A stretch of 32,631 nucleotides of DNA from Synechococcales cyanobacterium S06 (GCA_011391125.1 JAABRE010000055.1:1-32631), one strand, 5' to 3'; counted from the stretch's first letter, positions 1 through 7,852 are shown. Notes: generated by a model not told the origin, from the sequence alone. Program-made: numbers and translations.

Positions 1-1
1 T

Positions 2-2929
2 AAATTGTACGATTTAGACACAGATAAAACCACGGAATTTGAGTTAAAAGATTTTATTAACAATGTCCATTTATTTGACTTTATTGCGGGGTATGAAAAA
101 CGCATTTATCAAGATGGAGATCCTGTTAATATAAAAGCAGCGGAATTAATGGGAGAACTGCACGATCGCCTCAAAAAAGTAGGCTATACTGGCCATGAAT
201 TAGAAGTGTATTTAGTGCGTTTATTATTCTGTTTATTTGCTGACGATACAGGTATATTTAATAAGGGAATTTTTCAAGAATATATTGATTTACACACTAG
301 ATATGATGGCAGTGATTTAGCGATGCACTTGGGCTATATTTTCCATATTTTAAATCAGCCAGAAGACAAAAGATTAACCAATTTAGACGAAAATTTAGCG
401 CAATTTCCTTACGTAAATGGCAAATTATTTGAGGAAGTTTTACCTCCAGCATCCTTTGATCGAGAAATGCGGGAAATGCTATTAAAAGCTTGTGGATTAG
501 ATTGGGGTAAAATTTCACCTGCCATATTTGGCTCAATGTTTCAAGCAGTCATGAATCCGAATCAACGACGTAATTTGGGAGCGCATTATACCTCGGAAAA
601 AAACATTTTAAAATTAATTAAACCCCTGTTTTTAGATGATCTATATACAGAATTCAATAAGATTAAAAATAATCGTAATAAATTACAGGAATTTCATAAC
701 AAAATTGCCTCCTTAAAATTTCTAGATCCTGCTTGTGGATGTGGTAACTTTTTAATTATTACCTATCGAGAATTACGGGAATTAGAATTACAAATTTTAC
801 AGGAATTATATAAACAAGAAAAGTTTATTGACGTAAAATTGTTTATTAAAGTGGATGTCGATCAATTTTTCGGCATTGAATACGATGAATTTGCCGTCAG
901 AGTCGCCGAAGTTGCTGTATGGTTAATTGATCACCAAATGAATTTGAAAGTAAGTAACGAATTTGGTCAATATTTTGTCAGATTACCTTTGAAAAAATCA
1001 GCGACAATTATCCATGGCAATGCTTTGCGACTTGATTGGGTAGATGCTCTCCTAACCCCCCCTAACCCCCCCTTGAAAGGGGGGGAACTAAGTGATGTCT
1101 ATAAAAGTGTTAGTAATCTTAAAGATAAAAAAGAATTAAGACAAAAGTTGCGAAATAATCCTACACCAGCAGAACAGGTTTTATGGAAAGCTTTGCAAAA
1201 TAAACAATTAGACGGTTTTAAATTCAGAAGACAACATTCCATTGACCGTTATATCTTAGACTTTTTTTGTCCCAGTGCTAACTTAGCCATTGAGTTAGAT
1301 GGTCAACCTCATTATACTTCAGAAGGAATAGAATATGATCGCCTTAGAGATGATTTTCTCAGAAGTGTGGGAATTACCGTTATTCGTTATTCTAATGATG
1401 AAGTATTCGATAATTTAGAACGTGTTTTAGAAGACATCAGACAACATTTACAAACCGTCCAGACTCCCCCCTTTCCAAGGGGGGTTGGGGGGGTTCAATC
1501 TTCAAACCTTGACAGGGGGGTTGGGGGGGTTCAATCTTCAAACCTTGACAGGGGGGTTGGGGGGGTTCAATCTTCAAACCTTGACAGGGGGGATAAAGGA
1601 ATCCATTTCATATTCGGAAATCCTCCTTTTGTGGGGAAAAAAGAGCAAAATAAAGAGCAAAAAATTGATCTGCAAAATATTTTAGGAAAAGTAAAAGGTG
1701 CAGGAGTTTTAGATTATGTAACTGCATGGTATATTAAAAGTGCACAATTTATTCAAAATACGAAAATTCGCTGTGCTTTTGTTAGTACAAATTCCATTTC
1801 TCAAGGTGAACAAGTGGGGATTTTATGGCAGGAATTATACACAAAATATCACGTTAAAATTCATTTTGCCCATCGTACTTTTAGCTGGTCAAATGAAGCG
1901 AAAGGTAACGCTGCTGTTCATTGCGTAATTATTGGTTTTGGGTTGCAAGATATAGAAAATAAGCGTCTTTTTGATTATATTAATATCAAAGGAGAATCCA
2001 CAAAAAGGAAAGTAACTAACATTAATCCCTATTTAACAGAGGGGAATGATTTAGTAATTTTAAAACGAAGTAAACCAATTTCAAATATACCAGAAATAAA
2101 TTACGGAAGTATGCCAATTGATAATGGAATCCTCATTTTTTCCGATGAAGAAAAACAGGAGTTGTTAAGAAAAGAACCTTTAGCCAATCAATATATGAAA
2201 CAATATTCAGGAGGAAAAGAATTTATTAATAATCTTAAACGTTGGTGTTTATGGCTAGTTGATGTGGAACCTAGGGAATTGAAAAAAATGCCTTTAGTTT
2301 TAGATAAAATTCAGCAAGTTAAAACCTATCGACAAAGTAGCGGTAGAACAACAACGATTAAACTTGCTGAAACTCCCTATTTATTTGGGGAAATTAGACA
2401 ACCAACCACAGATTATATTATTATCCCGAAAGTCTCATCTGAAAATAGGAAATATATCCCCATTGGTATTAATAATAAAGAAATTATTGCCAGTGGAAGT
2501 GCGTTAATTATTCCTAATGGTAATTTCTTCATGTTTGGAATAATGACCTCCCAAATGCACATAACTTGGGTAAAATATGTGTGTGGAAGAATGAAAAGTG
2601 ATTATCAATATTCAAGTTCAATTGTTTATAATAATTATCCCTTTCCCGATAATATTACTGATAAACAAAAGCAAAAAGTCGAAACTTGCGCGCAAATTGT
2701 GCTTGATACAAGGGCAAAATATCCTAACAGTAGTTTAGCGGATTTATATGACCCTTTAACTATGCCACCCGACCTAATAAAAGCACATCAAAACCTTGAC
2801 AAAGCCGTAGATTTATGCTATAGATCGCAACCATTTGTCAACGAATTAAACCGCATTGAGTTTTTGTTTAACCTGTATGAAAGTTTAAAAGAGAAAAAAC
2901 AGGTTTGTTGTTGCGCTTTAGCGCATTAG
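2..2929 (+). CDS. MmeI-like N6-adenine DNA methyltransferase, 5' partial, with an in-frame DUF559 nuclease insertion
   Basis: Probable adenine-specific DNA methyltransferase or type IIL-like restriction-modification protein. Residue numbers count from a TTG at 5. The frame is open to the window edge, and the first residues (KLYDLDT) look like the middle of an MmeI-type protein, so the true start and any N-terminal nuclease lie upstream. An MmeI-like helical region holds LLFCLFADDTGIF near residue 75. SAM-binding motif I is LDPACGCGNF (240-249) and catalytic motif IV is NPPF (539-542). A target-recognition-like C-terminal half follows. Between motifs I and IV, residues about 350-529 are foreign: PPNPPLKGG, then a DUF559/Vsr-like domain, then three copies of RGVGGVQSSNLD. 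Removing them would rejoin NALRLDW to IHFIFGNPPF. The last residues (about 967-974, QVCCCALAH) come from a palindromic repeat that also supplies the stop. Whether the enzyme is active is unknown; the family call is firm. Confidence 0.85.
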   Translation, partial: KLYDLDTDKTTEFELKDFINNVHLFDFIAGYEKRIYQDGDPVNIKAAELMGELHDRLKKVGYTGHELEVYLVRLLFCLFADDTGIFNKGIFQEYIDLHTRYDGSDLAMHLGYIFHILNQPEDKRLTNLDENLAQFPYVNGKLFEEVLPPASFDREMREMLLKACGLDWGKISPAIFGSMFQAVMNPNQRRNLGAHYTSEKNILKLIKPLFLDDLYTEFNKIKNNRNKLQEFHNKIASLKFLDPACGCGNFLIITYRELRELELQILQELYKQEKFIDVKLFIKVDVDQFFGIEYDEFAVRVAEVAVWLIDHQMNLKVSNEFGQYFVRLPLKKSATIIHGNALRLDWVDALLTPPNPPLKGGELSDVYKSVSNLKDKKELRQKLRNNPTPAEQVLWKALQNKQLDGFKFRRQHSIDRYILDFFCPSANLAIELDGQPHYTSEGIEYDRLRDDFLRSVGITVIRYSNDEVFDNLERVLEDIRQHLQTVQTPPFPRGVGGVQSSNLDRGVGGVQSSNLDRGVGGVQSSNLDRGDKGIHFIFGNPPFVGKKEQNKEQKIDLQNILGKVKGAGVLDYVTAWYIKSAQFIQNTKIRCAFVSTNSISQGEQVGILWQELYTKYHVKIHFAHRTFSWSNEAKGNAAVHCVIIGFGLQDIENKRLFDYINIKGESTKRKVTNINPYLTEGNDLVILKRSKPISNIPEINYGSMPIDNGILIFSDEEKQELLRKEPLANQYMKQYSGGKEFINNLKRWCLWLVDVEPRELKKMPLVLDKIQQVKTYRQSSGRTTTIKLAETPYLFGEIRQPTTDYIIIPKVSSENRKYIPIGINNKEIIASGSALIIPNGNFFMFGIMTSQMHITWVKYVCGRMKSDYQYSSSIVYNNYPFPDNITDKQKQKVETCAQIVLDTRAKYPNSSLADLYDPLTMPPDLIKAHQNLDKAVDLCYRSQPFVNELNRIEFLFNLYESLKEKKQVCCCALAH
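1052..1592 (+). mobile_element. In-frame DUF559 (Vsr-like) nuclease cassette bounded by G/C-run repeats
   Basis: This segment encodes residues about 350-529 of the methyltransferase and does not belong to its fold. It opens with a C/G-run palindrome (1052-1086), continues with a DUF559 domain (about 1095-1460) and closes with a second palindrome (1463-1494) that runs into three 36-bp tandem units. The nuclease part has LRNNPTPAEQVLWKAL, then FRRQHSIDRYILDFFCP, then IELDGQPH. E430, D432, H436 and D445 or D449 fit the EDxHD pattern of Vsr-like endonucleases. No stop or frameshift interrupts it, so it is translated as part of the host protein. I infer a mobile or homing-like origin from the flanking repeats and the site. 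I see no intein splice motifs and no separate start with an obvious ribosome binding site. Confidence 0.75.
1479..1592 (+). repeat. Three tandem 36-bp repeats (in-frame 12-residue repeats)
   Basis: Three identical 36-bp units start at 1479, 1515 and 1551, followed by a partial six-G copy. Each unit is a G6-TT-G7 block followed by TTCAATCTTCAAACCTTGACA. Because 36 is a multiple of three, each unit adds RGVGGVQSSNLD and copy number can change without a frameshift. The repeated G6/G7 runs on the plus strand could form G-quadruplexes. Confidence 0.95.
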
Positions 2930-2956
2930 ATAGCGCTAAAGCGCAACAACGGACCT
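2901..2956. terminator. 24-bp inverted repeat between convergent genes, containing a stop codon
   Basis: The left arm 2901-2924 and right arm 2933-2956 pair at 22 of 24 positions around an 8-base loop; the core is GCGCTTTAGCGC. The loop contains the TAG that ends the methyltransferase, and the left arm encodes its last residues. The hairpin lies between convergent genes and could terminate both. Related arms occur at 14032-14058 and 18944-18969, so it is a dispersed repeat and not a gene-specific terminator. Confidence 0.75.
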
Positions 2957-2974
2957 ATTTTAGTATTTTAATAA

Positions 2975-4408
2975 TTAAGTATTTTCAGCCCAATTTTTCG
3001 CCCAAAGTAGCACTTTTTGCACTTTTTCCACGGTAGCTGCTTCACAATATAACCGCAAAACTGGTTCAGTACCACTAAATCTAATAATTAACCAACTGCC
3101 ATCTTCTAAACGGAATTTGTAACCGTCAATGCTGGTTAAGTTAACGACCGCTTTATGGGCAATATTTTGGGGTGCAGCCGTCTGTAAACGTTGTACCAGC
3201 TTGTCTCGTACGCTCATATTTGCCAATTCAAGGTCGATTCGGTCATAACTTGAGGTAAAACCGGTTTTTGCCTGTAATTCTGCGTAAATTTCGCTGAGGT
3301 CTTTGCCCGTGTCCACCATGGTTTCGAGCACATAAAGCGCGGACAGGAGTGCGTCTCGTTCGGGGATATGATGGCCATAGCCAATGCCGCCGGATTCTTC
3401 ACCACCCAGTAAAACTTGGGTGGAAATCATGCGATCGGCGATGTATTTATAACCAATGGGCGTTTCAAATAGTTCTAATCCGTAAAGTTGAGCTAAACGG
3501 GGGATTAAGTCCGAACCGCTAATGGTTTTGACGATTTCCCCTTGATAACCGCGACGATGTGCCAAATGTTCAATCAAAATGGGGATTAAAACTTGGGAAC
3601 TGAGATAGTTGCCTTGACTGTCTATGGCTGCAATGCGATCGCTGTCTCCGTCAAAGACTAAACCGACGAGTAGGTTTTTCTTGTCAGCTTGTTTGATGGT
3701 TTCAATTGTGTTGCCTAAATAACGGGCGATGGGTTCGGGAGCGCCATTGGCGAATAAAGGATCACGAGCGCCATTTAATTCGATAATTTCACAGTCGAGT
3801 AAACGTTGAAGACCAGAAGCGGCTGCACCGTGCATGACATCGGCATAAACTGTCAACTTACCGGCTTTGATTGCTGAGGCGATCGCCCCAATATTGACTT
3901 TGGAGCGAAGGCCTTTACAATAACCGGTCCAAGGGTCAAATAAGTCCAGTTTCCCTTTGCTGGTGGTAACAGGTTGCCAATTGGGCAATAAAGCTTCAAT
4001 TTGTTTAGTAATTTCTGGGGAAACCGAACCACCAAAAGCACCTTTTACCTTTAAACCGAGATATTTGGCGGGATTGTGGCTGGCGGTCAACACCAAAGCG
4101 CCCAAGGCCTGATGTTCAACGGCGGCCCAACTAAAAGCAGGGGTAGGAGCGTAACCTTGGGCTAAGAGTACGTCAAAACCGGCTTCTTGGACACTTTCGG
4201 CCACAAGTTGGGCAAAATCTTCGGCCATGAAACGGCGATCATAACCAACAATAATTAAGCGAGAATTGGTAGATTGACCATAATTATCAGCTAAAACTTG
4301 AGCCGAAACGGGAGCTAATTGGGCCACTCGTTCAAAAGTAAAATCAGCAGCGATCACACCGCGCCAACCATCTGTACCAAATTTGATCGGATTTAAGGTA
4401 AAAGCCAT
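2975..4408 (-). CDS. Phosphoglucomutase/phosphomannomutase family protein
   Basis: Alpha-D-phosphohexomutase that interconverts hexose 1- and 6-phosphates for glycogen and sugar-nucleotide synthesis in the cytoplasm. All four family landmarks are present in order: FGTDGWRG at residues 10-17, the phosphoserine loop TASHNPA with Ser110, the metal-binding loop DGDSDR, the sugar loop GGEESGG, and the C-terminal phosphate-binding RFSGTEPVLR. The 477-residue length is normal for the family. The ATG at 4408 directly precedes the conserved N-terminus. It converges with the upstream methyltransferase, with a palindrome between them, and lies 45 bp downstream of the small gene at 4454-4786 on the same strand, so the two may be co-transcribed. 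Substrate preference (glucose, mannose or glucosamine) cannot be read from the sequence, so no gene symbol is given. Confidence 0.93.
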   Translation of the reverse strand: MAFTLNPIKFGTDGWRGVIAADFTFERVAQLAPVSAQVLADNYGQSTNSRLIIVGYDRRFMAEDFAQLVAESVQEAGFDVLLAQGYAPTPAFSWAAVEHQALGALVLTASHNPAKYLGLKVKGAFGGSVSPEITKQIEALLPNWQPVTTSKGKLDLFDPWTGYCKGLRSKVNIGAIASAIKAGKLTVYADVMHGAAASGLQRLLDCEIIELNGARDPLFANGAPEPIARYLGNTIETIKQADKKNLLVGLVFDGDSDRIAAIDSQGNYLSSQVLIPILIEHLAHRRGYQGEIVKTISGSDLIPRLAQLYGLELFETPIGYKYIADRMISTQVLLGGEESGGIGYGHHIPERDALLSALYVLETMVDTGKDLSEIYAELQAKTGFTSSYDRIDLELANMSVRDKLVQRLQTAAPQNIAHKAVVNLTSIDGYKFRLEDGSWLIIRFSGTEPVLRLYCEAATVEKVQKVLLWAKNWAENT

Positions 4409-4453
4409 GGAAAAATTTTATTTATTTTGGTGATTAGGTGATCGTACCATAAA

Positions 4454-4786
4454 TTACTCGGCTTCAGACGCAGATTTGGCCTCCGTGACGGCTTCATCAG
4501 ATAGATTAGCCAACAATTCATAAAGTTTCATTCTTTCAATATAAGGCCAACCTCCCTCTTCCTCGATTTCCTTGAGTAAAAAATATAATTTCTGACGATT
4601 ATTGGGCAAGGAATTTTGAAATAACCCTTCGCGAATTTCTCGATGTAAAAATTCCAATTTACGCAGAATAAACAACAGCAATTGATCATCTCCTTCACAT
4701 TGGTTGGCTAAGGCGATTATTTGTCGGTTATATTGATCTATTTGTTCAGTTAAGTGTGTCTGGTCAAAGGGTGGCTTGCAAGTCAT
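4454..4786 (-). CDS. Small conserved cyanobacterial-type hypothetical protein
   Basis: A 110-residue protein that I cannot assign to a function. It is predicted mostly helical and rich in Leu, Glu and Arg, with no membrane segment or signal peptide and an acidic C-terminus (EAKSASEAE). The middle part (LLLFILRKLEFLHREIREGL) looks like an amphipathic helix, suggesting a soluble protein that binds a partner. It has an ATG start and lies 45 bp upstream of the phosphohexomutase on the same strand, the likely first gene of a two-gene unit. Codon use and AT content resemble its neighbours, so I take it as real. Confidence 0.7.
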   Translation of the reverse strand: MTCKPPFDQTHLTEQIDQYNRQIIALANQCEGDDQLLLFILRKLEFLHREIREGLFQNSLPNNRQKLYFLLKEIEEEGGWPYIERMKLYELLANLSDEAVTEAKSASEAE

Positions 4787-5122
4787 AGATTTGTTGAAAA
4801 GTGATCTGAACTTATCATAGTATGAGGCCTGAAAGCTTTAACCATGACTAATTAACCAGAAACAAGATTAAGAATTGTCAAGGATTAATTGTTAAGAGCA
4901 AGACCGATTGCAGTAAAATGATCCCAATTAAAATACAATCATTTAGTAAGCTCGGTAGCTTTTGCGTAGCTAACCAGTTTGATACTAAAAAAAGCCCAGA
5001 GGGAGTGTCAATGGTAAAGTATATTGCAAGGGAATCAGTAAAAAATTTTACCAAAATACTTTTGATTGATTCTTGATTAAGATCTAAAATTCTGTAAAGA
5101 TTGATTGTTTAAGAGGTTGTCC
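4787..5122. other. Intergenic region between the divergent 4454-4786 gene and psbO
   Basis: A 336-base gap that must hold the promoters of two divergent units. It is AT-rich. It contains an imperfect inverted repeat near 4951-4974 (GGTAGCTTTTGCGTAGCTAACC), which resembles dispersed cyanobacterial repeats, and a psbO promoter candidate at 5062-5090. I found no credible open reading frame or tRNA. Confidence 0.6.
5062..5090 (+). promoter_or_regulatory. Candidate psbO promoter
   Basis: TTGATT at 5062-5067 and TAAAAT at 5085-5090 are separated by 17 bases, a fair match to a group 1 sigma promoter. It lies 33 bases upstream of the chosen psbO start. An AAGAGG ribosome binding site follows at 5111-5116. 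The prediction comes from sequence only. Confidence 0.45.
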
Positions 5123-5956
5123 ATGAGGTATCGCACATTAATAGTCGCTTTTTTAGCTTTATGTTTGGGTGTTTTGACAGCTTGTAGTCAAGGCCCGGCC
5201 AATGCTACCAGCAAAGAACAGTTAACCTATGATCAAATTGTAAATACAGGTTTAGCTAATAGTTGTCCTGAAATTTCCGAAACCCGACGTGGTTCTCTTC
5301 CCATTGAACCAGGCCAAAGCTATGCTCTCTCTAGTCTCTGTGTTGAACCAAGAGAATATTTTGTTAAAGAAGAACCTATTAACAAACGTCAAGCAGCTGA
5401 ATTTATTCAAGGCAGATTGTTGACCAGATACACATCTAGCTTGGAACAGATTACTGGTACAATTTCCGCTGCTGAAGATGGTACTTTAACTTTGGTGGAA
5501 GAAGATGGTATTGACTTCCAACCCGTAACTGTCCAACTCCCCGGTGGAGAACAAGTACCCTTCATGTTTACCATTAAGAATTTAGTTGCTACCTCTGAAC
5601 CTGGTCAGACAAGCATTAATACTTCTACTGATTTTGAAGGTTCTTTTAAAGTTCCTTCCTATCGTGGTGCAGTATTCCTTGATCCTAAATCCCGTGGTGT
5701 AGCTAGTGGTTATGATAACGCTGTTGCTTTACCTTCCCAAGCTGATGAAAAAGGACTCACCAGAGCGAATCTGAAACAACTTGTCGGTGGTAAAGGAACT
5801 ATGTCTTTACAAATTACCAAAATTGATGCTTCTACTGGCGAAATTGGCGGTACTTTTGAAAGTGAACAACCTTCTGCTACTGATTTAGGTGCTGAAGATC
5901 CCGAAGATGTGAAAATTCGTGGCACTTTCTACGGCCGTTTAACTCCAAAAGCTTAA
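5123..5956 (+). CDS. psbO: Photosystem II manganese-stabilizing protein PsbO
   Basis: Extrinsic 33-kDa lumenal protein that stabilizes the Mn4CaO5 oxygen-evolving cluster of photosystem II. Hallmark segments are LTYDQIVNTGLANSCPE, YFVKEEPINKRQAAEFI, DGIDFQPVTVQLPGG, VPSYRGAVFLDPKSRG, GYDNAVALP and the C-terminal FYGRL. The frame also runs from a TTG at 5105, but ATG 5123 has AAGAGG seven bases upstream and gives the usual N-terminus MRYRTL, making 277 residues. The signal peptide (residues about 4-20) ends in LTAC, so Cys21 could be lipidated instead of cleaved at an AxA site as in Synechocystis-type PsbO. Disulfide cysteines Cys48 and Cys73 (approximate) are present. It appears to be monocistronic. 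Confidence 0.97.
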   Translation: MRYRTLIVAFLALCLGVLTACSQGPANATSKEQLTYDQIVNTGLANSCPEISETRRGSLPIEPGQSYALSSLCVEPREYFVKEEPINKRQAAEFIQGRLLTRYTSSLEQITGTISAAEDGTLTLVEEDGIDFQPVTVQLPGGEQVPFMFTIKNLVATSEPGQTSINTSTDFEGSFKVPSYRGAVFLDPKSRGVASGYDNAVALPSQADEKGLTRANLKQLVGGKGTMSLQITKIDASTGEIGGTFESEQPSATDLGAEDPEDVKIRGTFYGRLTPKA

Positions 5957-6623
5957 TTCTTGAGCGAACGATTAATTTCCCTTGGGAGTCTCTTTTTTCT
6001 TTCTTTATGTTTGGGAAAATTTCTCTGGTTAAATTAGGTTACAATCTGTAGTTAGATGAATTTCTAATTTCGGGACTAACTTAGTTAGAAAAAACTTGAG
6101 TTGATTTTTTTGAATGGCTATTCAGCGGAGGAAAAAATATCAGAGTATCTCCTTTTTTTTGTGACCAAAAAAAGCGGTCTAAGGGCTCATCTTTTCCGAG
6201 GAAAAAATAAGGAGAATAAGTCGTTTTTTCAGTTGTCCTCCGAGCCTACTGACGAAGAGGATAACTGATAACTGATAACTGAAATGCTCCCCTTAAATAT
6301 TAAGCTTCCCAGAGTAGAAAACTCGTTCTTCTCTTGTTTTCAGTCGAGATCAGCGATACTAATTACTTACTGATATTTTAAGTATTATTAACTCAGTAAA
6401 TTTATCTAGTTTTTTTTAATCAGTAACTTAGACAAAAATACCGTAAAAATACGGTTGTCTTCCATGCAACTTGGTAATAACCTATAGTAAAGAATCATTT
6501 TTAATTAAAAAATATTTAACAGCAGAACAGTTGATTAATTTAAGTCAATTTTCTGAACCAATTGTATCTCAAAACACCCTCTTATTTTTAAATTTTTCTA
6601 AACCTATAGCGAGCAATAAAACC
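5957..6623. other. Long non-coding stretch between psbO and the sigF-like gene
   Basis: No convincing gene is present. The stretch has several T-runs after weak stems near 5980-6005 and 6132-6160 that could end the psbO transcript, and three copies of the heptamer TAACTGA at 6261-6282. The sigF frame is open upstream from 6471, but that part is AT-rich and unlike the sigma-factor family, so it is more likely leader sequence. A leader this long leaves room for promoter or RNA-level control of sigF. Confidence 0.5.
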
Positions 6624-7397
6624 ATGTCTGTAACTATCACTGAAGATGTAAAAATAATAAGCCAACGGTTGTTTCAAACCTACCAAAAAAACCCCACGAT
6701 TGACATCCGCAATCAGCTTTTAGAATTGAATTTTGGGTTAATTAGAAAAGAAGCTCATTACTGGACTAATCAATGTCCTGAATCTTTTGATGATTTATTG
6801 CAGGTTGGTAGTATCGGCCTATTAAGGGCGATCGAAAGATTTGAAGTAAATAAGGGCCCTGCTTTTAGCTCTTTTGCCATTCCCTACATTCGTGGCGAAA
6901 TACAGCATTATTTACGGGATAAAGTTAATACTGTCCGCATTCCTCGACGTTGGTTACAAATTAGACAACAAGCACTGACCATTATCGAAGAATTCCAAAA
7001 AGAATATAAACGTCAACCCACTGATCAGGAATTAGTGCTTAAATTAGGTATTTGCGAAACACAATGGCAAGAAATTAAACTAGCTTATCAAAATCGTGAA
7101 CCGATCAGTTTAGATATGTCTGTCAATGATGAAAATGACGGAAAAACAAGCTTAGGTGACTTAGTTCCTGATACTAATTATCGCAGTTTTGAGCTGGTTC
7201 AAGAAGATCAATTTCGCTTAAATCAAGCTTTAAATCAGTTAGAAGATCAAACTAGAAAAGTATTAGAATTTGTCTTTTTGCAAGATTTAACTCAAAAACA
7301 AACGGCAGAAGTTTTAGGAATTAGTGTGGTGACAGTGGCTCGTCGAGTGAAAAAAGGAGTTACAACTTTAAAGGAATTAATGTTAACAGAAATCTAA
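6624..7397 (+). CDS. sigF: Group 3 RNA polymerase sigma factor, SigF-like
   Basis: Alternative sigma-70 family factor of the SigF/SigB type, which in cyanobacteria is linked to motility, pili and stress genes. Region 2 is visible as RNQLLELNFGLIRKEAHYW, then DDLLQVGSIGLLRAIERF and AFSSFAIPYIRGEIQHYLRD. Region 3 follows as VRIPRRWLQIRQQ, and region 4 has the helix-turn-helix TQKQTAEVLGISVVTVARRVKKG. ATG 6624 gives 257 residues, matching SigF length. The alternative TTG at 6471 would add 51 poorly conserved residues. There is no strong Shine-Dalgarno sequence before either start. No anti-sigma gene lies next to it, so a partner would be elsewhere. Group 3 membership is clear; SigF as the subtype is likely. 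Confidence 0.88.
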   Translation: MSVTITEDVKIISQRLFQTYQKNPTIDIRNQLLELNFGLIRKEAHYWTNQCPESFDDLLQVGSIGLLRAIERFEVNKGPAFSSFAIPYIRGEIQHYLRDKVNTVRIPRRWLQIRQQALTIIEEFQKEYKRQPTDQELVLKLGICETQWQEIKLAYQNREPISLDMSVNDENDGKTSLGDLVPDTNYRSFELVQEDQFRLNQALNQLEDQTRKVLEFVFLQDLTQKQTAEVLGISVVTVARRVKKGVTTLKELMLTEI

Positions 7398-7473
7398 TTA
7401 ACAGTTAATAATTAACAATTTCCTCCTCTTGACCAGAAAAAAAGTTTCAGGTTTCCTCCCCTTGAAAGGGAAT

Positions 7474-7599
7474 TAATAGACTTCTTGCACCAAGTCGCGG
7501 TAATAGGTAATAGGTAATAGGTAATAGGTTTTTAGGTAATAGGTTTTTAGGTAATAGGTAATAGGTAATAGGTAATAGGTAATAGGTTTTTAGGTAATT
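7474..7599. repeat. CTTGCACCAAGTC leader followed by a GGTAATA heptamer array
   Basis: A short imperfect hairpin (GACTTCTTGCACCAAGTC, 7474-7491) is followed by a long array of the heptamer GGTAATA, broken by three GGTTTTTA variants, from 7499 to 7599. The same leader and heptamer recur at 12209-12268, so leader and array form one repeat unit. Frames translated through it give only low-complexity peptide. Confidence 0.9.
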
Positions 7600-7602
7600 A
7601 AG

Positions 7603-7825
7603 AATAACTAGGGTTTGCTGAATAAATGGCTGGTGAGGGCGAGTTGATAGTTGATAGTTGATAGTTTGACCGGGTCTTTTGACGAGCAAAAATCTTGATT
7701 AATCCCCGTAAATGTAAGGTTTTTTACTATTATTTGTTGAAATCCTTGCACTTAATTCAAGTCCCACCAACTTGAAATTCTTGATCGACATGGCTTTGTG
7801 CTTTTTTCAGTAAACCCTAACTATT
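7603..7825. mobile_element. MITE-like element or IS remnant with TAGGGTTTgCTGAA termini
   Basis: Left end 7603-7625 (AATAACTAGGGTTTGCTGAA then TAA) is an imperfect inverted copy of the right end 7805-7825 (TTCAGTAAACCCTAACTATT), about 17 of 20 matching. The 223-bp element encodes no plausible protein and contains three to four copies of TTGATAG at 7641-7664. Identical core termini suggest mobilization in trans by a related insertion sequence. No clean target duplication is evident because the left flank is repeat sequence. Confidence 0.6.
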
Positions 7826-7852
7826 AACTCACCCGCTTAAAATTTGTTAACT

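Noticed and set aside
1052-1592. Possible intein in the methyltransferase
   Set aside because: No N-terminal Cys/Ser block A, no TxxH block B and no C-terminal HN-Cys/Ser/Thr junction can be seen.
1485-1685. Plus-strand frame with GGLGGFNLQTLT repeats
   Set aside because: It is a shifted reading of the 36-bp repeats inside the methyltransferase gene.
6471-6623. N-terminal extension of the sigma factor from a TTG
   Set aside because: The 51 residues are AT-driven and unlike SigF family N-termini; ATG 6624 gives the family length.
7499-7599. Possible CRISPR array
   Set aside because: The repeats are seven bases long with no unique spacers, and no cas genes are present.
7447-7689. 80-codon open frame on the minus strand
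   Set aside because: Its translation is mostly low-complexity peptide from the GGTAATA heptamer array.
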